Made by a program: the position numbers and the translations under genes. 64,000 bases of DNA, taken from positions 186,001-250,000 of the forward strand of contig NZ_JACHHP010000004.1 in assembly GCF_014202825.1 (NCBI RefSeq), given 5' to 3'. The notes under the pieces are model-generated. The model saw only the letters and a program-made list of their open reading frames with translations. It searched no databases and was not told the origin of the DNA. Shown piece after piece: positions 31,959-40,758 of the stretch (the first letter of the stretch is position 1; every line of letters begins with the position of its first letter). This stretch comes from Chiayiivirga flava (lineage in GTDB: Bacteria > Pseudomonadota > Gammaproteobacteria > Xanthomonadales > Xanthomonadaceae).

Positions 31959-33908
31959 ATGAATTTCTTCGAAGCCCAGGCCCGGGCGCGCAAGGCCTCC
32001 CGGCGGCTGGTCCTGCTGTTTGCGATCGCGGTGCTCGCGATCGTGGCGGTGATCGACGCGATCGTGCTGGCGGCGCTCGGTGTCGCCCGGCGCGGCGACG
32101 ACGTGGAGCGCGCGGTCGGCGCGATGTCGATGGACGCCGTCGTCGGCGTCGTCGTTGTGACCTCGCTGATCACGCTCGCGGTCATCGGCATCGCCAGCCT
32201 CGTGCGCATCGGCAGCCTGCGTGCGGGCGGCAGCGCCGTGGCGCGCTCGATGGGCGGCACGCTGGTCAACGCCGACACCACCGACCTCAAGCTGCGCCGC
32301 CTGCGCAACGTGGTGGAGGAAATCGCGATCGCGTCCGGCACGCCGATGCCCGAGGTGTACGTGCTGGACCAGGAAGCGGGCATCAACGCCTTCGCCGCCG
32401 GCTACAGCGCCAACGACGCGGTGATCGCGGTCACCCGCGGCGCGCTGGAGCGGCTCAATCGGGACGAGCTGCAGGGCGTGATCGCGCACGAGTTCAGCCA
32501 CGTCCTCAACGGCGACATGCGCCTCAACATCCGTCTGATGGGGCTGCTGTTCGGCATCCTCGTGCTCGGCATCGTGGGGCGCAAGGTGCTGGAGCATTCG
32601 CGCGGCGGGCGCGACTCCAGGAACATGGGTGTCATCCTGCTGGTGGCGCTGGGCATCATGCTGGTCGGCTACATCGGCGTGTTCTTCGGCCGCATGATCA
32701 AGGCTGGCGTGTCGCGCTCGCGCGAGTACCTGGCCGACGCGTCGGCGGTGCAGTTCACGCGGCAGACCGCCGGCATCGCAGGGGCGCTGAAGAAGATCGG
32801 CGGCCTGCCGGCGGGTTCCAGACTCGTCGCGGCCGACACCGAAGAGGTGAGCCACATGCTGTTCGGCGACGGCATCGGGTTCTCGTCGATGTTCGCCACG
32901 CACCCGCCGCTGCTCGATCGGATCCGCGCGCTGGACCGCAGCTTCCGCCCCGAGCAGCTCGGAGCGCTGGCAAAACGCTGGGCGCAGCACGTGCCGTCCG
33001 CAGCCGAGGAAGACCTCGCGCTCGGGTTTGCGCCGGACGGCAGCCGGCTCGCGTCCGACCCCTTGTTGCCGGACGGACGGGCCTCGGTCGTCGTGGATCC
33101 GCAACGCGTTGCCGCGCAGGTGGGCACGCCGGCTGCAGACGACTACCGCCGCGCCAGCGCCATCGGCGCGGCCATGCCGCAGGCCCTGCACGACGCCGCG
33201 CAACGCCAGGACCAGGCCATGGCGGTCGTGCTGGCCTTGCTGATCGACGGCGACGCCGCCATCGCCGCGCGCCAGCTGGCCGAGGTGGCCACGCGCATCG
33301 ACGAGGACACCGCCGACACCGTGTCGCGCTGGCGACCGGCCACGCAGGCGCTGCACCCGATGCTGCGCCTGCCGCTGGCATCGCTCGCGTTTCCCGCGCT
33401 GCGGCGACGCCCGCGTCCGGAGCTCGAACGCTTTCTTGCGTGCGTCGACGTGCTGATCCATCTCGACGGCACGATCGGCCTGTTCGAGTACTGTCTTGCG
33501 AGCCTGCTGCGTCGGCAGACCGTCGAAGCGCTCGACCCCTCGCGCCATGCGCCGACCGGGCGGCGCAAGCTGGTCGAACTGCAGACCGAGCTGTCGGCGC
33601 TGTTCTCGATCGTCGCAAAACACGGGCACGACGATGCGGTTGCCGCGCAGCGCGCGTTCATCGTCGGCCTCGCGCAGGTGCTGCCGCACGACACGCTGCG
33701 GTATGCGCCGCCGGCCGACTGGGCGGCGGCGCTCGGTGCCGCGTTGCCGCGCCTGGACGCACTGGAGCCGCGTGGCAAGGAACTGCTGGTCGCGGGCCTG
33801 GTGGCGGCGATCTCGCAGGACGGCCGTGTCTCGCTCGCCGAAGCCGAGCTGCTGCGCATGATCTGCGCCGCCCTGCATTGCCCGCTGCCGCCGATGCTCG
33901 AGCGCTAG
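31959..33908 (+). CDS. M48-family membrane metalloprotease with C-terminal extension
   Basis: The ATG at 31959 gives 649 residues. Two N-terminal membrane helices (about 20-45 and 65-88) precede the catalytic domain. HEFSH at 177-181 supplies zinc ligands H177 and H181 with catalytic E178, and E256 (SREYLADA) is the third ligand. Two more hydrophobic segments lie near 190-240. This part resembles HtpX/Ste24, which degrades membrane proteins. The additional region from about 330 onward is helical and ends with a TerB-like pattern (AISQDGRVSLAEAELLRMICAAL), roughly doubling the usual HtpX length. It pairs with the LemA-family gene upstream. A palindromic repeat lies just past the stop. Confidence 0.88.
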   Translation: MNFFEAQARARKASRRLVLLFAIAVLAIVAVIDAIVLAALGVARRGDDVERAVGAMSMDAVVGVVVVTSLITLAVIGIASLVRIGSLRAGGSAVARSMGGTLVNADTTDLKLRRLRNVVEEIAIASGTPMPEVYVLDQEAGINAFAAGYSANDAVIAVTRGALERLNRDELQGVIAHEFSHVLNGDMRLNIRLMGLLFGILVLGIVGRKVLEHSRGGRDSRNMGVILLVALGIMLVGYIGVFFGRMIKAGVSRSREYLADASAVQFTRQTAGIAGALKKIGGLPAGSRLVAADTEEVSHMLFGDGIGFSSMFATHPPLLDRIRALDRSFRPEQLGALAKRWAQHVPSAAEEDLALGFAPDGSRLASDPLLPDGRASVVVDPQRVAAQVGTPAADDYRRASAIGAAMPQALHDAAQRQDQAMAVVLALLIDGDAAIAARQLAEVATRIDEDTADTVSRWRPATQALHPMLRLPLASLAFPALRRRPRPELERFLACVDVLIHLDGTIGLFEYCLASLLRRQTVEALDPSRHAPTGRRKLVELQTELSALFSIVAKHGHDDAVAAQRAFIVGLAQVLPHDTLRYAPPADWAAALGAALPRLDALEPRGKELLVAGLVAAISQDGRVSLAEAELLRMICAALHCPLPPMLER

Positions 33909-33912
33909 CTTT

Positions 33913-34086
33913 TTCCTTCTCCCCGCGGGAGAAGGTGCCGAAGGCGGATGAGGGCGCCACGTGGTGACGCGCCTCGACATTCCGCCACGCACGTGCGGCA
34001 GTGCTGCCTGGTGAGAGATCGCTGCACGCTGCGAGGTGGCGCCCTCATCCGCCCTGCCGGGCACCTTCTCCCGCCGGGAGAAGGGA
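33913..34086. repeat. Palindromic repeat family, copy 1
   Basis: Outer arms (33913-33960 and 34036-34086) pair as TTCCTTCTCCC...GGGAGAAGG and ...GGCGGATGAGGGCGCCAC with its complement. Each arm holds its own small palindrome. The loop contains CCTCGACAT. Copies 2 and 3 are at 41821-41948 and 56966-57134. This copy lies between two convergent genes, where it may also end transcription. Confidence 0.85.
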
Positions 34087-34113
34087 AGTTCCGCGGCGAG
34101 CTTCGGCGAGGCG

Positions 34114-35742
34114 TCAGGCCGCAGCCGCGCCGACCGCGGATTCGCCCAGGATCAGATCCGCCACGCGCTCGGCGATCATCATCGTCGGCGCATTCGTGTT
34201 GCCGCCGATGAGGGTCGGCATCACCGATGCGTCCACCACGCGCAGGCCGTCCACGCCGCGCACGCGCAGCTGCGGGTCCACCACGGCGCCTGCATCGTCG
34301 CCCATCCGGCAGGTGCCGACCGGGTGGTAGATGGTCTCGGCCTTGTGCCGGATATAGTCGATCAGGTCCGCCTCGCTCGTGGTGTCCGCACCGGGGTAGA
34401 TCTCCTCCCCGCGGTAGGGCGCGAACGCCGGCTGGGCGAGGAACTCGCGCGAGAGGCGCAAGGCTTCGAGCATCATCTTGAGGTCGAAGCCTTCGGGATC
34501 GCCGAGATAATTCGCATGGATGCGCACCTTGTCGCCCGCGCTCGGCGATGCCAGCCGCAGGCGACCGCGGCTGCGTGGCCGCAGCGCGCACGCGTGCAGC
34601 GTGTAGCCGTCGCCGGGCATGCGATGGCGGCCGTGGTCGTCGAGGAGGGCGGGTACGAAATGGAACTGCACGTCCGGACGCGCATCGGGGGCGAGGCGGC
34701 TGCGTACGAAGGCGCCGGCTTCGGCGATGTTGCTCGTGCCCGGGCCGCTGCGGTGCAAGTAGTAGCTCCAGGCGATCCGGAAGTCGCTGACGCGGTCGTA
34801 GGTGATCGGCTGCAGGCAGCGCTGCAGGGTGCAGATGTCGAGATGGTCCTGCAGGTTCTCGCCCACGTTCGGGCTGTCCACCTGCACCTTGATGTCGTGT
34901 TCGCGCAGGTGGTCGGCCGGGCCGATGCCCGACACCATCAGCAGCTGCGGCGAGTTCAGCGCGCCGCCGCACAGCAGCACTTCGCGCGCGGCGACGTGAC
35001 AGTACGCCGCGCCGCCGGCCGAGTAGATCACGCCACGGGCGCTGCCGCGTTCGACCAGCAACTTGCTGACGCGCGCGCCGGTGACGACGGTGAGGTTGCG
35101 CCGACCGCGCACCGGCGCGAGGTAGGCGGCCGCGGCCGAACAGCGTGCGCCGTTGCGCTGCGTGACCTGGTAGAAGCCCGCGCCGTCCTGCGTGCTGCCG
35201 TTGAAGTCGTCGTTGCGTGGCAGGCCGGCCTGCTGCGCCGCTTCGATGAACGCGCTCGACAGCGGATTGGTGTAACGCAGGTCGCTGACGCCAAGCGGCC
35301 CGCTGCCGCCGTGCAGCGCGCTGTCGCCACGCGTGTTGCCCTCGGCGCGCTTGAACCACGGCAGCACGCCGTTCCAGTCCCAGCCGGTGGCGCCGCCCGC
35401 GGCCCAGTCGTCGTAGTCGGCCGGGTTCCCGCGCACGTAGCACATCGCGTTGATCGAGCTCGATCCACCCAACACCATCCCGCGCGGCCACCACAGACGA
35501 CGGTTGTGCAGCTGTGCTTCGGGCTCGGTGCTGTAGTCCCAGTTGACGCCCTTCTTGCCGACGAGTTTTGCGATGCCGGCCGGCATGTGGATGAAGGGGT
35601 GCCAGTCGCGCGGGCCGGCTTCGAGCAGCAGCACGCGGATCTCCGGGCGCGCGCTCAGGCGATTGGCCAGCACGCAGCCGGCCGAGCCCGCGCCGACGAT
35701 GATGTAGTCGTAGTCCTTGCGTTGCGGCGCGGCTGCGGTCAC
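34114..35742 (-). CDS. GMC-family FAD-dependent alcohol/choline-type dehydrogenase
   Basis: The GTG start at 35742 places the FAD Rossmann motif (GAGSAG, residues 17-22) right at the N-terminus, as is usual; total 542 residues. The second GMC signature (GGSSSINAMCYVRG), AREVLLCGGALNSPQLLMVSG and the C-terminal catalytic-region YHPVGTCRMG and NTNAPTMMIAERVADLIL are all present. The protein oxidises an alcohol, with electrons passed to an acceptor; choline or a long-chain alcohol is possible, but the substrate cannot be told. Longer upstream starts would overlap the divergent gene and lack conserved sequence. No betaine aldehyde dehydrogenase gene is adjacent. Confidence 0.9.
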   Translation of the reverse strand: MTAAAPQRKDYDYIIVGAGSAGCVLANRLSARPEIRVLLLEAGPRDWHPFIHMPAGIAKLVGKKGVNWDYSTEPEAQLHNRRLWWPRGMVLGGSSSINAMCYVRGNPADYDDWAAGGATGWDWNGVLPWFKRAEGNTRGDSALHGGSGPLGVSDLRYTNPLSSAFIEAAQQAGLPRNDDFNGSTQDGAGFYQVTQRNGARCSAAAAYLAPVRGRRNLTVVTGARVSKLLVERGSARGVIYSAGGAAYCHVAAREVLLCGGALNSPQLLMVSGIGPADHLREHDIKVQVDSPNVGENLQDHLDICTLQRCLQPITYDRVSDFRIAWSYYLHRSGPGTSNIAEAGAFVRSRLAPDARPDVQFHFVPALLDDHGRHRMPGDGYTLHACALRPRSRGRLRLASPSAGDKVRIHANYLGDPEGFDLKMMLEALRLSREFLAQPAFAPYRGEEIYPGADTTSEADLIDYIRHKAETIYHPVGTCRMGDDAGAVVDPQLRVRGVDGLRVVDASVMPTLIGGNTNAPTMMIAERVADLILGESAVGAAAA

Positions 35743-35896
35743 GGCGTGCGGTCGGTTGCGAGCGGATTGCCGATCGTGGTTGCGTGCGCTAGAGCTTTTG
35801 CTCTGCGGTCGCGCGACCGGTGTTGCTGCAACGCAGCGCTGGCATGCGGCGCGGGCGTCGGTTAACGTCCGCGCACGTCGTCCGCAGTGCCGATCC

Positions 35897-37258
35897 ATGA
35901 CCGAGCGTGCCGTCCACCGAATCCAGCACGTGCGCGACACGCTGCGCGAGTCGCCGCCGCTGCTGTGGGCGTTCCTGTATTTCTTTTTCCTGTTGACCGC
36001 GTACTACATCCTGCGTCCGGTGCGCGAGGCGATGGGTGCATCGCGCGATCTGGGCGCACTGTTCCCGCAGGCGATGATCGACTGGTTCGCCACGCGCGGC
36101 GTCGCGCTCGAGGAATTCGTGCTGCAGGTGCTGTTCACCTGCACGTTTTTCATCATGATCGCGCTGCAGCCGGTGTACGGCGCGCTGGTGAGCCGCTATC
36201 CGCGCCGGGTCTTCCTGCCGATCGTCTACGGCGTCTTCATCGCGTGCCTGCTGCTGTTCCATCTGGCCTTCGAGATGGAGCTGCCGGGTCGCGGCATGGC
36301 GTTTTTCCTGTGGTTGACGGTATTCAACCTGTTTGCGGTCACGGTGTTCTGGAGTTTCATGGCGGACGTGTTCGCCGATGTGGATGCGCGTCGCGTGTAC
36401 GGCTACATCGGCGCCGGCGGCACGCTGGGTGCGATGCTCGGCCCCACGTTGACCAGCCTGCTGGTCGAGCGCGTGGGCATCGCGAACCTGCTGCTGGTCT
36501 CGGCCGTGTTTCTTGCGCTGTGCATCGTCTTCATCATGCAGTTGCGGCCGTATGCGGTGGCGCGCGAGCGGCGCCTGGGCCTTGCCAGCGGCGAGGTGCC
36601 GATGGGTGGCGAGATCATGGCCGGTCTCAAGCTGGTCGCGCGCGAGCCGCTGCTGCGTGCGCTCGCCGTGCTGATGATTTTCGGCGTGGGTGTGGGGACG
36701 CTGCTCTACAACGAGCAGAACGCGATCGCGCGCGCGGCCTACGCCACGAACGATGCGGCCACGGCGTTCTTCAGCCGCATCGATCTTGCGATCAATACCC
36801 TCACGCTCGTCATCCAGCTCGGGCTGACGCGCTGGCTGCTGTCGCGCTACGGCGTGGCACCCGCGCTGCTGATTCCGGCGTTCGCGATCCTGCTCGGCTT
36901 CTCGCTGCTGGCGGCGTCGCCGCTGCCGATCCTTGTATGGATGGTGCAGGTGGCCACGCGCGCCGGCGAGTTTTCGCTGGCAAAACCGGCGCGCGAGACG
37001 ATCTACACGCGGGTGCCGCGCGAATGGCGCTACAAAGCAGGTGCAGCGATCGACACCGTGATCTACCGTGCCGGCGACGTGACGTTTGCGTGGGTCTACA
37101 AGGGTCTGGCGGTGTTCGGGTCCGCCGCGGTGTTCGGCGTCGGGGCGCTGGTGGCGCTGGGCATGACCGTCGGTGCGTGGCGCGTGATCCGCGCACAGGC
37201 GCGGCTGCCCGCCACGCCGCGCGATGCGCCCGCTAGCGACGCGGCGACACCCACATGA
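35897..37258 (+). CDS. MFS-like transporter related to Npt1/Npt2 nucleotide carriers
   Basis: The 453-residue protein has about 11-12 membrane helices. The N-terminal FFFLLTAYYILRPVREAMG segment and the later RVYGYIGAGGTLGAMLGP are, in my recollection, typical of bacterial proteins grouped with NTP/NDP exchange carriers (TLC/Npt) rather than sugar or drug MFS pumps. In intracellular bacteria that family imports host ATP; the role in free-living bacteria is poorly known. It is divergent from the GMC oxidoreductase gene. Its last 26 bases overlap the 3' end of the convergent DUF4442 gene. Confidence 0.7.
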   Translation: MTERAVHRIQHVRDTLRESPPLLWAFLYFFFLLTAYYILRPVREAMGASRDLGALFPQAMIDWFATRGVALEEFVLQVLFTCTFFIMIALQPVYGALVSRYPRRVFLPIVYGVFIACLLLFHLAFEMELPGRGMAFFLWLTVFNLFAVTVFWSFMADVFADVDARRVYGYIGAGGTLGAMLGPTLTSLLVERVGIANLLLVSAVFLALCIVFIMQLRPYAVARERRLGLASGEVPMGGEIMAGLKLVAREPLLRALAVLMIFGVGVGTLLYNEQNAIARAAYATNDAATAFFSRIDLAINTLTLVIQLGLTRWLLSRYGVAPALLIPAFAILLGFSLLAASPLPILVWMVQVATRAGEFSLAKPARETIYTRVPREWRYKAGAAIDTVIYRAGDVTFAWVYKGLAVFGSAAVFGVGALVALGMTVGAWRVIRAQARLPATPRDAPASDAATPT

Positions 37259-37697
37259 GGATGCGGGCGCGGAACACGATCTCGTCGGCAGCATCGCGCA
37301 CCTGCACGTTCACGGGCAGGTCGTAGCCGGCCACGGCGTCGGTCGGGGCGAACTCCGGCGTCGCCATGCCGCGCAGGCGGCCGACCGCCTTCTTCACGTA
37401 CTCGACCTGCATGCCTTTCGGAATCCAGCGCATGCTGCCGGGAATCGAAGCGTCGGTCATCAGCCCGGCGGTGAGCTCGGCGAGATTGCACAGTGCGATC
37501 GCGTGCACGGTGCCGATGTGGTTGTGCACCGCGCGGCGGTCGGGAATCGTGGCCTCGCAGCGGCCAGGTTCGAGCACGTCGATGTGCGGGCGGATCGTGC
37601 CGAAGTAGGGTGCCTTGAAGCAGACCAGGCGACTGAACAGCCAGATGCCGAGCGGCAAACGGGCGAGGCGGCGGTGCAGGGCGAGGACGGAGGGCAT
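37233..37697 (-). CDS. DUF4442 hotdog-fold thioesterase-like protein
   Basis: The start MPSVLALHRR at 37697 gives 154 residues. The hot-dog core is visible (IRPHIDVLEPGRCEATIPD, HNHIGTVHAIALCNLAELTAGLM, VEYVKKAVGRLRG, then VFRARILMWVSPRR). HNHxGxxHAxAxxNLAE is the acyl-CoA-binding segment of DUF4442/PaaI-like proteins. It probably hydrolyses acyl thioesters in the cytoplasm. The gene runs convergently into the transporter gene with a 26-base 3' overlap. Confidence 0.85.
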   Translation of the reverse strand: MPSVLALHRRLARLPLGIWLFSRLVCFKAPYFGTIRPHIDVLEPGRCEATIPDRRAVHNHIGTVHAIALCNLAELTAGLMTDASIPGSMRWIPKGMQVEYVKKAVGRLRGMATPEFAPTDAVAGYDLPVNVQVRDAADEIVFRARILMWVSPRR

Positions 37698-37719
37698 GGT
37701 TGGACTCGATTCTTTTGCT

Positions 37720-37813
37720 CGTCGTCCCGGCGAAGGCCGGGATCCAGCGGCGTTGCTTGGTGTTGATGTTGGCAGAACCACGTCGCCGGATCCCGGCCTT
37801 CGCCGCGATGACG
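37720..37813. repeat. Interspersed palindromic repeat, second copy of GTCRTYCC family
   Basis: Arms at 37720-37752 and 37781-37813 pair as CGTCGTCCCGGCGAAGGC... with its near complement, around a 28-base loop. The arm shares the GTC-CCGCGAA-GC-GGG-ATCCAG framework with the element at 24523-24628, so the two are divergent copies of one family. It lies in the 183-bp gap upstream of the DUF4442 gene. Confidence 0.8.
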
Positions 37814-37880
37814 ATGGGGGACAGAAGGCAGTGAGGTGCTGCGTGACGGTGACGTGGAGGCGACTCGTCGCAGGCGTCCG

Positions 37881-38261
37881 CTAGGCGGCCAGCAACGGCC
37901 ACGCGAACAGCACCGCGCCGAGCGCGAACAACACCGACAGGACATGCAGTCCCCAGTGGTTGAAACGCAAAAAGAGGGCCTGTTCGATCAACCGCCCGAG
38001 CCAGAACAGCGACATCGCGCCCAGCAAGCAGTGCCCGAGGCGCGTTCCGAGCAGATCGTCGGCGAGGAAAAAGCACGCCGCGGCGACCGCGAGGAACACA
38101 TAGGTCAGGCGCAGGTTGAGGATCTGCGTCACCGCGCGTGTTGCCACCGAACAGCTCCGCAGGTCGCGCGGCCAGTCGAACAATCGCCAGAACGCGAGGT
38201 GGAACAGGGCAAACCCGAGGCTGTGCACGCCGCAAAGCCAGATCGGCAGACGTTCGTCCAC
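37881..38261 (-). CDS. Small four-helix membrane protein (unknown)
   Basis: A GTG at 38261 preceded by GGAG gives 126 residues with four hydrophobic helices (about 8-28, 42-62, 68-92 and 102-124). Short polar loops include RRDL-like WPRDLRSC and RFNHW. I do not recognise the family. It begins 26 bases after the fadE-type gene on the same strand, so it belongs to the hydrolase-fadE operon and may be a membrane accessory of that pathway; this is inference from position. Confidence 0.65.
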   Translation of the reverse strand: MDERLPIWLCGVHSLGFALFHLAFWRLFDWPRDLRSCSVATRAVTQILNLRLTYVFLAVAAACFFLADDLLGTRLGHCLLGAMSLFWLGRLIEQALFLRFNHWGLHVLSVLFALGAVLFAWPLLAA

Positions 38262-38286
38262 GACCTGGCTCCGCCTGTGTCCGGCC

Positions 38287-40758
38287 TCAGGCCGCGGCGC
38301 GGCCGCGTCGCGCGGCTTCGGCCTCGGCGTGGGTGGCGGCGATGAGCTCGTGGTGTTCGAAATCGTCCACCGAGATCGCATCGAGCGTGATCGCCTGCAG
38401 CTCGCGCAGAAGCTCCGCCTCGTCCGCGCCGATGACGCCCTTGAGCTGCGCCTCGTGCAGCTGCGATTCGAACTCGCGTGCGGTGATGTCGCCGGCCTTC
38501 ACCGCCTTGAGGAACTTGCGTTCCACCGGTTCGGCCGCAACCACCTTCGGCAGCGCCGCGTTGATGCGCCCGGCCGGGTTCAACGCGCCCGGCGTCAGGA
38601 AGGCACCGTTGCCGAGGCGATCGCGCGTGTCGCTGGGCGTGAGCAGCAGCGCGGCAATGCGGTGACCGAGGCGGTCGCTCGGCGCGGTGGCGCGGCGGCC
38701 CCACGGAAACACCAGCATCCACAGCAGGTAACCGACCGGACGGATCGGGAAGTTGCGCAGCGCGCCGGAGAGCGCGAGTTCGATCTTGTGGTTGACGTCG
38801 TGCAGCGCCCACGCCAGCAGCGGCTGGTCGCCGGCCGGGCGGCCCGCATCCTCGTAGCGCTTGAGCATCGAGCTTGCGATGTAGAGCTGGCTCAGCACGT
38901 CGCCCAGGCGCGCCGACAGCGACTCCTTGAACTTGAGCTTGCCGCCGAGCGTGAGCATCGAGGTATCCGCCACCAGGGCGAGGTTGGCCGAGTAGCGGTT
39001 GAGCTTGCGGTAGAAGCGGCGCGTGTATGCATCGCCCGGCACCTTGCCGAACGCCGCGCCGGTGAGCCCGAGCACCAGGCTGCGCACTGCGTTGGAGATC
39101 GCGAAGCCGATGTGGCCGAACAGGTTGCGGTCGAATTCCTTCAGGCGGGTGGCCGAGTCCGGATGCTGGGCGGCCTCCATTTCCTTCAGCACCCACGGAT
39201 GGCAGCGGATCGCGCCCTGGCCGAAGATCATCAGGCTGCGCGTCATGATGTTGGCGCCTTCCACCGTGATGGAAATCGGCGCCGCCTGCCAGCCGCGGCC
39301 GGCGTAGTTCTTCGGTCCGAGGATCACGCCCTTGCCGCCGAGCACGTCCATCACGTCCTTGCCCACTTCACGGCCGAGTTCGGTGCAGTGGTACTTGGCG
39401 ATGGCCGACGGCACCGCCGGCTTTTCGCCACGGTCCACCGCAGCGGCCGTGGCGCCCGACAGCGCGCTCGCCGCATACGTGTGGCCCGCGATGCGCGCGA
39501 GCGCCTCCTCCACGCCTTCGAAGCGGCCGATCGACAGGCCGAACTGCTTGCGGATGCGCGCATACGCACCGGTGGCCAGCGCACCGATCTTCATCGCGCC
39601 GCTGGCGGTGGACGGCAGCGTGATCGCGCGGCCCACCGAGAGGCACTCCACCAGCATGCGCCAGCCGTGGCCGATGTAATCCTCGCCGCCGATCAGCGCC
39701 GACAGCGGCAGGAACACGTCGCGGCCGCGCACCGGACCGTTCTGGAAGGTGCAGTTGAGCGGGAAGTGGCGACGGCCGACCTGCAGCCCCGGCGTTTCGC
39801 GCGGCATCAGTGCGAGCGTGATGCCGCGATCGCTCTGGTCGCCGAGCAGCTTGTCCGGGTCGTACAGGCGGAACGCGAGACCGATGACGGTCGCCACCGG
39901 CGCCAACGTGATGTAGCGCTTGTCGAAGGTGAGCTTGACGCCGAGCACGCGCGCGCCGTTCCACTCGCCTTCGCAGACGATGCCGTAGTCCGGAATCGAG
40001 GTCGCGTCGGAGCCCGCGCTCGGTCCGGTGAGCGCGAAGCACGGAATCTCGCGCCCGTCGGCGAGGCGCGGCAGGTAGTGGTTCTTCTGCTCGTCGGTGC
40101 CGTAGTGCAGCAGCAGCTCGGCCGGGCCGAGCGAGTTCGGCACGCCGACGGTGGACGAGAGCACGCTCGAGATCGACGCCAGCTTCTGGATCACGCGCGA
40201 GTGGCCGGTGGCGCTGAAGCCCAGGCCGCCGTATTCCTTCGGGATGATCATGCCGAAGAACTTGTTCTTGCCCAGGTACTCCCACAGCTCCGGCGGCAGG
40301 TCGGCGCGGACGTGGGTGATGTCCCAGTCGTTGGTCATCTTGCAGGCCTCTTCCACCGGCCCGTCGAGGAAGGCCTGCTCGGCCGCGGTGAGTTCGGGCT
40401 TCGGCTGCGCCAGCAGGTCGCGCCACTTCGGCATGCCGGAGAACAGCTCGCCCTCGAAGCCGACGGTGCCGGCCTCGAGCGCGGTTTTTTCGGTGTCGGA
40501 GAGCTGCGGCAGCATCCGGGTGTAGATCTTCAGCAGCGGCGCGGTGATCTTCGCGCGGCGGATGCCGGTGTGCAGCAGCGGGACGGCGACCGCGGCGTAT
40601 AGCACGGCGGCCACGGTGGTGGCGATCCAGTGCGAGAAGAACGCCGCGATGACGAGGCCCGCGACGCTGAGTGCGGCCCACGTCTTGAGCGAGACGCGGT
40701 AGTACGCCGCGATCAGCCCGGCGAGCAGCAGGGCGAGGAAGGGCAGCACGAGACTCAT
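38287..40758 (-). CDS. fadE: Acyl-CoA dehydrogenase, FadE type
   Basis: The 823-residue length and layout match FadE rather than the 380-residue soluble dehydrogenases. Two or three N-terminal membrane helices (about 2-70) anchor it. The dehydrogenase domain at about 100-540 shows FFGMIIPKEYGGLGFSATGHS, TGPSAGSDATSIPDYG, GRAITLPSTASGAMKI and VEGANIMTRSLMIFGQGAIR, and a long helical C-terminal domain follows. It catalyses the first step of fatty-acid beta-oxidation using FAD. Its ATG overlaps the hydrolase stop in ATGA, so the two are translationally coupled. Confidence 0.93.
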   Translation of the reverse strand: MSLVLPFLALLLAGLIAAYYRVSLKTWAALSVAGLVIAAFFSHWIATTVAAVLYAAVAVPLLHTGIRRAKITAPLLKIYTRMLPQLSDTEKTALEAGTVGFEGELFSGMPKWRDLLAQPKPELTAAEQAFLDGPVEEACKMTNDWDITHVRADLPPELWEYLGKNKFFGMIIPKEYGGLGFSATGHSRVIQKLASISSVLSSTVGVPNSLGPAELLLHYGTDEQKNHYLPRLADGREIPCFALTGPSAGSDATSIPDYGIVCEGEWNGARVLGVKLTFDKRYITLAPVATVIGLAFRLYDPDKLLGDQSDRGITLALMPRETPGLQVGRRHFPLNCTFQNGPVRGRDVFLPLSALIGGEDYIGHGWRMLVECLSVGRAITLPSTASGAMKIGALATGAYARIRKQFGLSIGRFEGVEEALARIAGHTYAASALSGATAAAVDRGEKPAVPSAIAKYHCTELGREVGKDVMDVLGGKGVILGPKNYAGRGWQAAPISITVEGANIMTRSLMIFGQGAIRCHPWVLKEMEAAQHPDSATRLKEFDRNLFGHIGFAISNAVRSLVLGLTGAAFGKVPGDAYTRRFYRKLNRYSANLALVADTSMLTLGGKLKFKESLSARLGDVLSQLYIASSMLKRYEDAGRPAGDQPLLAWALHDVNHKIELALSGALRNFPIRPVGYLLWMLVFPWGRRATAPSDRLGHRIAALLLTPSDTRDRLGNGAFLTPGALNPAGRINAALPKVVAAEPVERKFLKAVKAGDITAREFESQLHEAQLKGVIGADEAELLRELQAITLDAISVDDFEHHELIAATHAEAEAARRGRAAA

